Positions 8,019 to 15,413 of a stretch of DNA of 20,918 nucleotides are shown here, piece by piece. The notes under the pieces are model-generated. The model was not told where the DNA came from, did not search any database, and saw nothing but the letters and a program-made list of their open reading frames with translations. Positions within the stretch are counted from its first letter, which is position 1, and each line of letters opens with the position of its first letter. Source of the stretch: Bacillota bacterium (GTDB lineage Bacteria > Bacillota > Clostridia > Lachnospirales > CAG-274); contig JAGAHK010000026.1 of the NCBI GenBank assembly GCA_017627115.1, forward strand, positions 1-20,918, given 5' to 3'. The position numbers were made by a program, and so were the translations under genes.

Positions 8019-10412
8019 TTAGTTATTTGCTGCTGTCAGCGCCGTTACAGCCGAGGTCACAGTGCCCGAAGCAAGCTTTGTGCCGCCGCTTATCGTGCCG
8101 CCTGTGCCGTAGCCGTTCTCGTCAAGAGTGCCCGTGTAAGTGCCGCCCGAATACAATGTGTATGCAGTGCCGCTTGTTATGCTGTCGGAGCCGAGGATAA
8201 CGGCTGAGGTATTTACCTTGACTTTAAGTGCGGCAGCCACATTGCCGTTTGCATCCGCAAGTGTAAGGAGAGTGCCTGCCGCTACAGATGTACCGCCCGT
8301 GCTGCCCTGTCCGGGTCTGCTCATACCGCCGAAGCCGCCGCCGGGTCCGCCCATACTCATACCGTTAATGCCGTATGTGACTGCATAGCCCTTGCCGCCC
8401 GTTGACGGTGATTCCGCCATGCCCGAGCTGCCGACTGCGAACAATACGCCGCCGTTGTAGTAAAGCTGTGCATTGTCGCCGAAGTCCACTGCCGTGTCGC
8501 CGTCGCTTGTGGGGCCGTTTACAATGACCGTACCGCCGTTTATTACGAGATCGCCGTTTGAGTCTACGCCGTCACCCATAGCCAACGAGTTCTCGCAGTA
8601 GATATAGCCGCCGTTTATTTCAAGGTAACCCGTTGAGCCCGTGTTGGGACCAAAACGGTTCTGATCCGTTGAAGTCGTATCATTGCCGCCTGCCGCGTTG
8701 ATATTATCGTCACTTGAATAAATGCTCATTTCTCCGCCGTTGATGTAGATATACCAACCCTCGACACCCTCGTAGCTTTTAAGCACTCTGATCTTGCTGC
8801 CGTCATTTATTTTAAGCGTGCCGTCGGCATGGATGCCGTCATCACCGCTCGATACCGTTATATCGGCTGCGTTTATAGTCATATCACCGTCTGTATGTAT
8901 GCTGTCATCCGTAGACTCAACAACTATCGTGCCGCCGTCAAGCACAGTTGAGGTACCCGATTTAAGACCCTTTGCGGAAATATCGTCCGCTGTGTTGATC
9001 GTGCCTGTTGTGGTTATGTTCAATGTCGGAGTACCGCTTATAACAAGGTCAGTCTCTGCCTGTATACCGTCACAGTAAGCTTTTACGGTGATATCGCCGC
9101 CGCTTATCGTCACCGAACCGACTTTTGCAAATATACCGTCATAGTTATAAGCCGAATCATATGTGCCGCTTGGAAGTACCGTAACATTCACAGTGCCGCC
9201 GCTTATCACTATATTGCCTGCCTTTGCGCCTATGCCTTTATCGGCTGCGTTTATCGTAAGGCTGCCGTCAAGTATATTTACATCGCCCTTTGTACACTGT
9301 ATGCCGTTGCCCTTTTGGGATGTAAGGTCAAGTGTACCGCTTTCCACTGTCACACTGTCCTTTGCCTTTATTGCGTTGTCAACGGAATTTACCGTAAGTG
9401 TAAGGTTCTTTACTTCCACCTCGTCCTTGCCCGAAATGCCGTTTGCATAATTGCCGTTTATGATAAGTTCGCCCTTGCCTTTAAGGCTTATGCCGTCATG
9501 TGAGAATATGCAGCCGTCGGGTTCGTCGGTTGTCGTTACCGTGCCGTCATCCGCAGTTTCTGTTTCAAATACCGCAGGCGTACCGTCGGAGAGGGTGTTT
9601 GTCGTACCCTTCTTTGCACTCAGCTTTATATCGCCGCTTATGCCGTATATGGCAGGACCCGAGCTGTTTGTTATACTCACGCCGTTAAAATTGATCTCTG
9701 CATTGTTGTCGGTATAGCTTTCGTCAATATTGACTACAAGCTGACCGTTTGTAAGTGTGCCCGAGAAATTGTATGTACCGGGGCTTAAAACGGTTATCAA
9801 ATTTGTGCTGTTATCCACCGTTATGTATTGGCTTGCGTTTTCTGCGCCCGAAACCGTGCTTGCGCCGTCCGCAAGAACAATGTCAAGCTCTATGGCTGCC
9901 GCTTCTTCCGTGCTGCCGCTTTCCGCCGCTGTCGTGCTTTCCGATGCGCCGCCCTGTGCCGACTGTGTTGTTGTCTCCGAAGTGCTTTCTTCAACCGTTG
10001 TCGGCAGTTCACCCGAGCCGCCCTCGACCTTGAACTTAAAGGCGCCGTCAAGCACTTTCTGCATTATAAAGACCGAATCAGCCGCCGTAATGCTCTTGTC
10101 GCCGTCAACATCAACAACTGTGAGATATTCGTCCGTTTTGTCCTCTATCTCCATTTTGTAGGCGCTGTTAAGCGTTTTCTGCAATACAGCCGCCGCATCA
10201 TCCGCCTGCACTTTTCCGTCACCGTTTGCATCACCGTAAATAAAATCCGCCGCCGAAGCCTTTGTGCTTGCTTCAAACATAACCGCCGATGCCGAGATGA
10301 CTGTGTCTTCCGTTATCTCCGCAGTTTCCTCCGCCGCAGTCGGCACCGTCACGGAACCGAAAACCATTGCAGCCACAGCCGCAATACTTATTAGTCTGCT
10401 GTACTTTTTCAT
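8019..10412 (-). CDS. Secreted beta-helix carbohydrate-binding-type protein with N-terminal dockerin
   Basis: 797 residues from the ATG at 10412, which has AAGGAG 9 nt upstream; an in-frame TTG at 10421 abuts that site and is rejected. Residues 1-28 are a signal peptide. A type I dockerin lies at about 59-128 (GDANGDGKVQADDA and DVDGDKSITAADS loops). A Ser/Thr-rich linker follows to about 172. The rest is rich in parallel beta-helix repeats (DGIHADGTLKINDGS, DSIHTDGDMTINA, DGIQAETDLVISG) matching the Cthe_2159-type carbohydrate-binding family (DUF4353), a pectin-lyase-like fold reported to bind polygalacturonate, cellulose and calcium. A Gly-rich stretch (GGPGGGFGG) lies near 685-705. No hydrolase motif is seen. 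Likely role: binding plant polysaccharide, perhaps pectin, on a cellulosome. The dockerin right after the signal is less usual than a C-terminal one. Confidence 0.88.
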   Translation of the reverse strand: MKKYSRLISIAAVAAMVFGSVTVPTAAEETAEITEDTVISASAVMFEASTKASAADFIYGDANGDGKVQADDAAAVLQKTLNSAYKMEIEDKTDEYLTVVDVDGDKSITAADSVFIMQKVLDGAFKFKVEGGSGELPTTVEESTSETTTQSAQGGASESTTAAESGSTEEAAAIELDIVLADGASTVSGAENASQYITVDNSTNLITVLSPGTYNFSGTLTNGQLVVNIDESYTDNNAEINFNGVSITNSSGPAIYGISGDIKLSAKKGTTNTLSDGTPAVFETETADDGTVTTTDEPDGCIFSHDGISLKGKGELIINGNYANGISGKDEVEVKNLTLTVNSVDNAIKAKDSVTVESGTLDLTSQKGNGIQCTKGDVNILDGSLTINAADKGIGAKAGNIVISGGTVNVTVLPSGTYDSAYNYDGIFAKVGSVTISGGDITVKAYCDGIQAETDLVISGTPTLNITTTGTINTADDISAKGLKSGTSTVLDGGTIVVESTDDSIHTDGDMTINAADITVSSGDDGIHADGTLKINDGSKIRVLKSYEGVEGWYIYINGGEMSIYSSDDNINAAGGNDTTSTDQNRFGPNTGSTGYLEINGGYIYCENSLAMGDGVDSNGDLVINGGTVIVNGPTSDGDTAVDFGDNAQLYYNGGVLFAVGSSGMAESPSTGGKGYAVTYGINGMSMGGPGGGFGGMSRPGQGSTGGTSVAAGTLLTLADANGNVAAALKVKVNTSAVILGSDSITSGTAYTLYSGGTYTGTLDENGYGTGGTISGGTKLASGTVTSAVTALTAANN

Positions 10413-10465
10413 TTTGCCCAACTCCTTGATATATTAAAACTGTTATTTTTGTTTTGTTGGGTCTT

Positions 10466-10471
10466 ATTATA
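10466..10471 (-). promoter_or_regulatory. Possible -10 box for the beta-helix dockerin gene
   Basis: TATAAT on the minus strand about 54 bp before the ATG at 10412. The -35 region at the expected distance (ATTACT/TTACTT) is a poor match. The rest of 10413-10546 is AT-rich with no recognised element. Confidence 0.35.
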
Positions 10472-10546
10472 TAGGGTGTTTATTAGAAAGTAATTAGAGA
10501 TATATTAATTGTCGATAAATTTAGGTTAAAAAATCATTATCACCAA

Positions 10547-10793
10547 AAAAGGGGCTGTCGCATTAAAAATTATCTTGAAAATTAGCGATTAAGCCCCTTT
10601 TAACAGTTTTATTAACATTATCAGCGCCGCAGGCTTTAATCCGCAGTGCGGGCTTTGCCCGTGCGAGGAGCGGACAAAGTCCGCAAACCTTACAGACTTG
10701 CAAGTGTATCTTTGATGCACGCAGACAAGTCTGCCAATTGGCGAAAAACCTGTTTTTCGCCAGAGGGTGGAGCTTAATGCGACACCCTCCTTT
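10547..10793. mobile_element. MITE-like insertion between the beta-helix gene and upp
   Basis: Imperfect inverted repeats bound a noncoding block of about 247 bp: 10547-10566 (AAAAGGGGCTGTCGCATTAA) and 10774-10793 in reverse, identical over the inner TGTCGCATTAA and at most outer positions. A third related end occurs inside: 10592-10601 is the exact reverse complement of 10547-10556 (AAAAGGGGCT), forming a hairpin with TCGC/GCGA inside it. Other hairpins are 10740-10761 (10-bp stem, CT loop) and 10763-10789 (GAGGGTG/CACCCTC). No transposase is encoded, so any mobility would need one elsewhere. The right end touches the upp stop codon. No clear target duplication is seen. It resembles a non-autonomous transposon remnant; the family was not identified. 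Confidence 0.55.
10624..10733 (+). repeat. Structured intergenic element, copy A
   Basis: Ordered blocks shared with copy B (15141-15315): block 1 at 10624-10646 (21 of 23 bases shared, containing CTTTAATCCGCAG); CGAGGAGC at 10664-10671; TACAG at 10691-10695; and the 24-nt block at 10701-10724 (23 of 24 shared, beginning CAAGTGTATCTTTGATGC). Between them are hairpins with their own sequences: CGGGC-TTT-GCCCG, GCGGAC-AAA-GTCCGC (10670-10684), and CAGACTTG/CAAGTCTG (10693-10700 with 10726-10733) enclosing the 24-nt block as its loop. It may be transcribed by readthrough from upp on the minus strand or be a DNA-level repeat; direction is not settled. Function unknown. Confidence 0.7.
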
Positions 10794-11421
10794 ATTTTGT
10801 GCCGAAGATCCTGTCGCCCGCATCGCCCAGACCCGGTACTATATAAGCGTTATCGTTGAGTTTTTCGTCAAGTGCGCCTACATATATCTCAATATCGGGG
10901 TGCTTTTCGCTCAACGCTTTCAAGCCCTCGGGTGCGGCGATTATGCACATGAACTTGATATGTTTGCAGCCCTTGCTTTTAAGGAAATCGACCGCCTGTA
11001 TGGCCGAACCACCCGTTGCAAGCATCGGGTCGGGTACTATAACGAGCCTGTCCTCTATTTTATCGGGCAGTTTTGCAAAATATGCGTGAGGTTCGTGTGT
11101 ATTTTCATCGCGGTAAAGCCCGATATGACCTATCTTTGCGGTAGGCACAAGCGAAAGTATGCCGTTTACCATGCCGAGACCGGCGCGCAGGATAGGCACA
11201 ACGGCAAGTTTTTTGCCCGCGATAACAGGCACCTCTGCCTCGGTGATGGGCGTTTCGACACTTATCGTTTCGACAGGCAGGTCACGCATTGCCTCGTAAC
11301 CCATAAGCATAGATATTTCCTCGACAAGAATACGGAAGAACATAGTACCCGTGTTTTTGTCCCTCAACATGGAAATTTTGTGCTTGATAAGCGGATGATC
11401 AAAAATAGTTACATTTTCCAT
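10792..11421 (-). CDS. upp: Uracil phosphoribosyltransferase
   Basis: 209 residues, the usual length. It makes UMP from uracil and PRPP in pyrimidine salvage. The PRPP-binding loop [21 protein letters not shown] lies near 130-150, [12 protein letters not shown] is the conserved N-terminal-half motif, and the uracil-binding C-terminal [13 protein letters not shown] is intact. The ATG at 11421 follows AGGAGG. It has its own consensus promoter (11484-11512) and is divergent from adhE. Its stop codon falls in the end repeat of the MITE-like element, so its terminator may have been replaced by that element's hairpins; no stem followed by a T-run is seen directly after the stop. Confidence 0.98.
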   Translation of the reverse strand: MENVTIFDHPLIKHKISMLRDKNTGTMFFRILVEEISMLMGYEAMRDLPVETISVETPITEAEVPVIAGKKLAVVPILRAGLGMVNGILSLVPTAKIGHIGLYRDENTHEPHAYFAKLPDKIEDRLVIVPDPMLATGGSAIQAVDFLKSKGCKHIKFMCIIAAPEGLKALSEKHPDIEIYVGALDEKLNDNAYIVPGLGDAGDRIFGTK

Positions 11422-11483
11422 AAAAAGGACCTCCTGTTTTGTATTTCGTGCAATTCACGCTTTTTATAAAGTTTTTCAGACCA

Positions 11484-11512
11484 ATTATAAGCTTTTAGCA
11501 GTGCAAAGTCAA
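11484..11512 (-). promoter_or_regulatory. Promoter for upp
   Basis: On the minus strand TTGACT (11507-11512) and a perfect TATAAT (11484-11489) are 17 bp apart. The predicted start lies about 55 nt before the upp ATG. Confidence 0.85.
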
Positions 11513-11526
11513 GACAGAGGGAAGTA

Positions 11527-11544
11527 TTGTTATAAAAATAACAA
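11527..11544. promoter_or_regulatory. Rex-like operator, distal site
   Basis: TTGTTATAAAAATAACAA has perfect 6-bp inverted arms and differs at two inner positions from the clostridial Rex consensus TTGTTAANNNNTTAACAA. It lies between the divergent upp and adhE promoters, about 60 bp upstream of the adhE -35. Confidence 0.6.
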
Positions 11545-11605
11545 ATATTTCGGTTTACGCTTTTAATAGTATTATATTTTTCCCAAAAATTTTACAAGAA
11601 ACCTA

Positions 11606-11634
11606 TTGCAATAGTATGGAAAATCTGATATAAT
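11606..11634 (+). promoter_or_regulatory. Promoter for adhE operon
   Basis: TTGCAA (11606-11611) and TATAAT (11629-11634) are 17 bp apart. The predicted start is near 11641, leaving an unusually long leader of about 125 nt, AT-rich and with no riboswitch I recognise, before the adhE ATG. Confidence 0.8.
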
Positions 11635-11638
11635 AACT

Positions 11639-11656
11639 ATGTTAAAAAAATAACAA
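11639..11656. promoter_or_regulatory. Rex-like operator overlapping the adhE transcription start
   Basis: ATGTTAAAAAAATAACAA matches TTGTTAANNNNTTAACAA at all but two fixed positions and sits 4 bp after the -10 box, over the predicted start site. A repressor there would block RNA polymerase. Rex senses NADH/NAD+ and controls adhE in many Clostridia (established knowledge); binding here is inference. Confidence 0.7.
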
Positions 11657-11766
11657 TATATTTTGAATATATGACAGACAAAAGCAAAAAATAAACATAA
11701 ATGCTTTATTGAACCAAATGTTTTGTTGATCTGTTATTGATTTGTTGAACGAAAGGAGATTTGCAT

Positions 11767-14361
11767 ATGGAAAACATCGTTATCGACAATCTTGAAGCGC
11801 TTACGCAAAAGATGAAGGAGATGAAAGCGGCGCAGCGGGAATTTGCGCATTTCACGCAGGAACAGGTGGATAAGATCTTCCTTGCGGCTGCACTTGCGGC
11901 AAACAAAGCAAGAATACCGCTTGCGAAAATGGCTGTTGAAGAGACAGGCATGGGCGTTGTTGAGGACAAGGTCATCAAAAACCACTATGCGGCGGAATAC
12001 ATCTACAACGCATACAAAAACACAAAGACCTGCGGTGTTATAGAGGAAGACAAGGCTTACGGCATAAAGAAGATAGCCGAGCCTATCGGTCTTATTGCGG
12101 CCGTAATACCCACGACCAACCCCACATCAACGGCAATATTTAAGGCGCTTATCGCACTCAAAACACGCAATGCCATTATCATCAGTCCGCATCCGCGTGC
12201 GAAACTGTCCACTATAGCCGCCGCAAAGGTCGTGCTTGATGCGGCTGTCGAGGCAGGCGCACCCGAAGGCATTATAGGCTGGATAGACGTGCCGTCGCTG
12301 GAACTTACAAATCAGGTGATGCGTGATGCGGATATCATCCTTGCAACGGGCGGTCCGGGTATGGTAAAAGCGGCTTACAGTTCGGGCAAACCCGCACTTG
12401 GCGTAGGCGCGGGCAACACACCCGCAATAATAGACGATACGGCGGATATACGCCTTGCGGTGAATTCCATCATACACTCCAAAACTTTCGATAACGGTAT
12501 GATATGTGCTTCGGAACAGTCCGTTACCGTAGTGGGAGATATTTATGATGCGGTCAAAGCGGAATTTGCCGACAGAGGCTGCTATTTCCTCAAAGGCAGG
12601 GAGCTTGACAAGGTAAGGAAAACGATGATCATAAACGGCTCTCTCAATGCAAAGATAGTAGGTCAGAGCGCATATAAGATAGCGCAGCTTGCAGGTGTTG
12701 AGGTACCCGAAAACACAAAGGTGCTGATAGGCGAGGTAACATCGGTGGATATATCCGAAGAATTTGCACATGAAAAGCTTTCGCCCGTGCTTGCCATGTA
12801 TCACGCAAAAGATTTTGACGATGCGATAGCAAAGGCGGAACAGCTTGTTGCGGACGGCGGCTACGGTCACACTTCTTCCTTATATATCGACCCTGCCGAG
12901 ACGGAAAAGCTCGCAAAGCATCAGGCGGCTATGAAGACCTGCCGAATACTTGTGAACACGCCGTCCTCCCACGGCGGTATAGGCGATCTTTACAACTTTA
13001 AGCTTGCACCCTCGCTTACACTCGGCTGCGGCTCATGGGGCGGCAACTCCGTAAGCGAAAATGTAGGCGTAAAGCATCTGCTGAATATAAAGACCGTTGC
13101 AGAGAGGAGAGAGAATATGCTTTGGTTCCGCACACCCGAAAAGGTATACTTCAAAAAAGGCTGTATGCCCGTTGCTCTTGACGAACTCGGCACGGTAATG
13201 GGCAAGAAAAAGGCATTTATCGTAACCGACAGCTTCTTATACAAAAACGGCTATACAAAGCCCATAACCGACAAGCTTGACGAGCTCGGGATAACGCACA
13301 CCTGTTTCTACAATGTCGCACCGGACCCCAACCTTGCATGCGCACTTGAGGGCGCGGAACAGATGCGTTTGTTTGGACCCGATGTTATTATCGCACTCGG
13401 CGGCGGTTCGGCAATGGATGCAGGCAAGATAATGTGGGTGCTTTACGAGCATCCCGAGGCTGATTTCCTCGATATGGCAATGCGTTTTCAGGATATAAGA
13501 AAACGTATCTACACTTTCCCGAAAATGGGCGAAAAGGCTTATTTTGTGGCTATTCCCACATCTTCGGGCACAGGCTCCGAGGTAACGCCTTTTGCGGTCA
13601 TAACAGACGAAAAAACGGGCACGAAATATCCGCTTGCGGACTATGAACTCCTGCCCGATATGGCTATAATAGATGCCGACAATATGATGGATCAGCCCAA
13701 GGGACTTACAAGCGCCAGCGGCATTGATGCACTTACACACGCACTTGAAGCCTATGCATCCGTAATGGCGAGCGACTACACGGACGGCATAGCTTTAAAG
13801 GCTATGAAGCTTATTTTCAAATATCTGCCCTCCGCTTACGAAAACGGTGCAAAAGATATAAAGGCACGCGAAGAAATGGCAAACGCAAGCACGCTTGCAG
13901 GTATGGCATTCGCAAACGCTTTTCTGGGTGTATGTCACTCGCTTGCGCATAAGCTCGGTGCTTTCCACCACCTGCCGCACGATGTTGCAAATGCACTTCT
14001 GATAACTTATATAATGCGTTTCAATGCGGCACACGTACCGACAAAAATGGGTACTTTCAGTCAATACCAATATCCGCACGCACTTGAACGCTATGTTGAA
14101 TGTGCAAACTTCTGCGGCTTCTTTGGCAATACTGATGAAGAAACGCTTGAAAACTTTATAAACGGCATTGAAGAACTCAAAGAAAAGGTCGGCATCAAAA
14201 AGACTATCCGCGATTACGGCATTGAAGAGAGTGCTTTTCTTGAAACACTTGACGATATGGTCGAGCAGGCATTCGATGACCAATGCACGGGTGCAAATCC
14301 GCGCTATCCGCTTATGAGCGAGATAAAAGAGATCTACCTTAAAGCATACTACGGCAACTGA
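11767..14361 (+). CDS. adhE: Bifunctional acetaldehyde/alcohol dehydrogenase
   Basis: 864 residues, typical AdhE. It reduces acetyl-CoA to acetaldehyde and then ethanol, regenerating two NAD+; AdhE proteins usually form helical filaments (spirosomes). The N-terminal half is a CoA-acylating aldehyde dehydrogenase with catalytic Cys247 in GMICASEQ and the GVGAGNTPAIID loop. The C-terminal half is an iron-type alcohol dehydrogenase with ALGGGSAMDAGK, GTGSEVTPFAVITD and the metal-binding FLGVCHSLAHKLGAFHHLPHG-like region (here ending HHLPHD). The ATG at 11767 has AAGGAG 8 nt upstream; the TTG two codons earlier is rejected. It is expected to be controlled by redox through the two Rex-like sites. 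The phosphotransferase gene follows after 14 bp. Confidence 0.98.
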   Translation: MENIVIDNLEALTQKMKEMKAAQREFAHFTQEQVDKIFLAAALAANKARIPLAKMAVEETGMGVVEDKVIKNHYAAEYIYNAYKNTKTCGVIEEDKAYGIKKIAEPIGLIAAVIPTTNPTSTAIFKALIALKTRNAIIISPHPRAKLSTIAAAKVVLDAAVEAGAPEGIIGWIDVPSLELTNQVMRDADIILATGGPGMVKAAYSSGKPALGVGAGNTPAIIDDTADIRLAVNSIIHSKTFDNGMICASEQSVTVVGDIYDAVKAEFADRGCYFLKGRELDKVRKTMIINGSLNAKIVGQSAYKIAQLAGVEVPENTKVLIGEVTSVDISEEFAHEKLSPVLAMYHAKDFDDAIAKAEQLVADGGYGHTSSLYIDPAETEKLAKHQAAMKTCRILVNTPSSHGGIGDLYNFKLAPSLTLGCGSWGGNSVSENVGVKHLLNIKTVAERRENMLWFRTPEKVYFKKGCMPVALDELGTVMGKKKAFIVTDSFLYKNGYTKPITDKLDELGITHTCFYNVAPDPNLACALEGAEQMRLFGPDVIIALGGGSAMDAGKIMWVLYEHPEADFLDMAMRFQDIRKRIYTFPKMGEKAYFVAIPTSSGTGSEVTPFAVITDEKTGTKYPLADYELLPDMAIIDADNMMDQPKGLTSASGIDALTHALEAYASVMASDYTDGIALKAMKLIFKYLPSAYENGAKDIKAREEMANASTLAGMAFANAFLGVCHSLAHKLGAFHHLPHDVANALLITYIMRFNAAHVPTKMGTFSQYQYPHALERYVECANFCGFFGNTDEETLENFINGIEELKEKVGIKKTIRDYGIEESAFLETLDDMVEQAFDDQCTGANPRYPLMSEIKEIYLKAYYGN

Positions 14362-14375
14362 AAGGGGTGCAGAAT

Positions 14376-15134
14376 ATGGCAGAGATAAAACTTGAAAATC
14401 TTATTGCAGAGCGCAAAAACAAAAAGATATACAGAGACGGAAACTACAAAATAAAGGTATTTGACAGCGAATTCTCAAAATCCGATATACTTAACGAAGC
14501 CTTAAATCAGGCGCGTGTCGAGGAAACGGGTCTGAGCATACCCGCACTTGAAGAAGTGCGCAAAATAGACGGCAAATGGGCTATAATAACCGATTTTGTG
14601 GAGGGCAGGACCCTTGCCGAGATAATGGCGGAGGACAGGGCGAACCTCGGACGCTATATGGAAAAATTTGTAGATATACAGATGGAGATACACAGCAAGC
14701 GCGCGCCCCTGCTCAACAAGCTCAAAGACAAGATGAACCGTAAAATAAGCGAGACCACCCTGAGCGCAACAACGCGCTATGAGCTGCACACGCGCCTTGA
14801 GGGTATGCCAAAGCACAATAAGGTATGCCACGGCGATTTTAACCCGAGCAATGTTATAATCTCACCCGAGGGCAATTATTACGTTATAGACTGGTCGCAC
14901 GCAACGCAGGGCAACGCAAGCGCAGATGCCGCAAGGACTTATCTGCTTTTCAGCCTTGCAGGCGATACCGAAGCTGCGGAGATGTACCTTGATATGTTCT
15001 GCCGCAAAAGCGACACCGCAAAACAGTATGTGCAGGCATGGATGCCCATAGTTGCCGCTTCACAAAGCGTAAAAGGCAACGAAGAAGAACGTGAGTTCCT
15101 GCTTAAATGGGCGGATGTTGTGGATTATGAGTAA
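14376..15134 (+). CDS. Aminoglycoside-phosphotransferase-fold kinase, substrate unknown
   Basis: 252 residues from the ATG at 14376, which has AAGGGG upstream; the GTG at 14367 lies inside that site. The fold is that of the APH/choline kinase group: N-lobe with IYRDGNYKIKVF (Lys near 25-27 as likely ATP-binding residue), hinge WAIITDFVEGRTL (68-80), catalytic loop CHGDFNPSN (151-159), and IDWSHA (171-176) with the metal-binding Asp. All catalytic residues are present, unlike the CotS-like protein at 6957. The sequence resembles the TIGR02172-type paralogous family of unknown substrate. It lies 14 bp after adhE with no terminator between, so it should be cotranscribed and under the same redox control. 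There is no evidence that it confers drug resistance. Confidence 0.85.
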   Translation: MAEIKLENLIAERKNKKIYRDGNYKIKVFDSEFSKSDILNEALNQARVEETGLSIPALEEVRKIDGKWAIITDFVEGRTLAEIMAEDRANLGRYMEKFVDIQMEIHSKRAPLLNKLKDKMNRKISETTLSATTRYELHTRLEGMPKHNKVCHGDFNPSNVIISPEGNYYVIDWSHATQGNASADAARTYLLFSLAGDTEAAEMYLDMFCRKSDTAKQYVQAWMPIVAASQSVKGNEEEREFLLKWADVVDYE

Positions 15135-15140
15135 TTCAAA

Positions 15141-15315
15141 GCGTCGCAGACTTTAATCCGCAGGTTGTTTGCGCCGCTGCAAGCGGCACAAATCCCGAAG
15201 GGACGGCGCGAACAATTCTGTTCGCTGCCGCTATACCGCGTTTTCACCGAGGAGCAAAACTTGCTTTTGCTACAGATATTCGGGCAAGTGTATCTTTGAT
15301 GCGCGCAGCCCGAAT
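15141..15315 (+). repeat. Structured intergenic element, copy B
   Basis: Same ordered blocks as copy A: 15141-15163, CGAGGAGC at 15248-15255, TACAG at 15271-15275, and the 24-nt block at 15285-15308. The 24-nt block is again a hairpin loop, here closed by ATTCGGG/CCCGAAT (15278-15284 with 15309-15315), unrelated to the stem of copy A. The hairpin after CGAGG is AGCAAAA/TTTTGCT (15253-15271). Between blocks 1 and 2, copy B has a longer arm: a 12-bp stem 15165-15176 with 15204-15215 (one G-U) enclosing TCCC-GAA-GGGA, then GAACA/TGTTC. It begins 7 bp after the phosphotransferase stop, so it would be in the 3' part of the adhE operon transcript, sense strand. Confidence 0.7.
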
Positions 15316-15320
15316 GCAAT

Positions 15321-15371
15321 TTGACAGCAAACATTAGTTTTCTGTCAAGGCTGTCAACTTTATCGACAGCC
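15321..15371 (+). other. Overlapping alternative hairpins
   Basis: TTGACAG (15321-15327) can pair with CTGTCAA at 15342-15348 or with the identical CTGTCAA at 15351-15357. GGCTGTC (15349-15355) can instead pair with GACAGCC (15365-15371). The second and third pairings exclude each other. It joins copy B to the bidirectional terminator. Confidence 0.55.
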
Positions 15372-15402
15372 AAAAAAAACCGCGTTATTCACGCGGTTTT
15401 TT
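15372..15402. terminator. Bidirectional terminator between the adhE operon and rpsU-yqeY
   Basis: Eight A, then CCGCGT (15380-15385), loop TATTC, ACGCGG (15391-15396), then six T. It works on both strands and serves the two convergent transcripts. Confidence 0.92.
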
Positions 15403-15413
15403 GTTCGGGCTTT

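Noticed and set aside
10413..10421. TTG start at 10421 for the beta-helix dockerin gene
   Set aside because: The TTG abuts the GGAG of the ribosome binding site; the ATG at 10412 has the right 9-nt spacing and begins a normal MKK signal peptide.
10563..10823. A small minus-strand reading frame over the MITE-like block and copy A
   Set aside because: The blocks shared with copy B fall in different relative frames in the two copies (block 1 keeps one frame, the 24-nt block another), so conservation is not at protein level.
11641..11766. Riboswitch in the long adhE leader
   Set aside because: No recognised riboswitch core or strong hairpin is visible; the region is mostly A/T runs.
14376..15134. 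Aminoglycoside resistance gene
   Set aside because: The kinase fold is shared by many small-molecule kinases; nothing in the sequence or context points to drug resistance.
15125..15373. A small minus-strand reading frame over copy B
   Set aside because: Same argument as for copy A; the region is made of hairpins and has no credible ribosome binding site for this frame.
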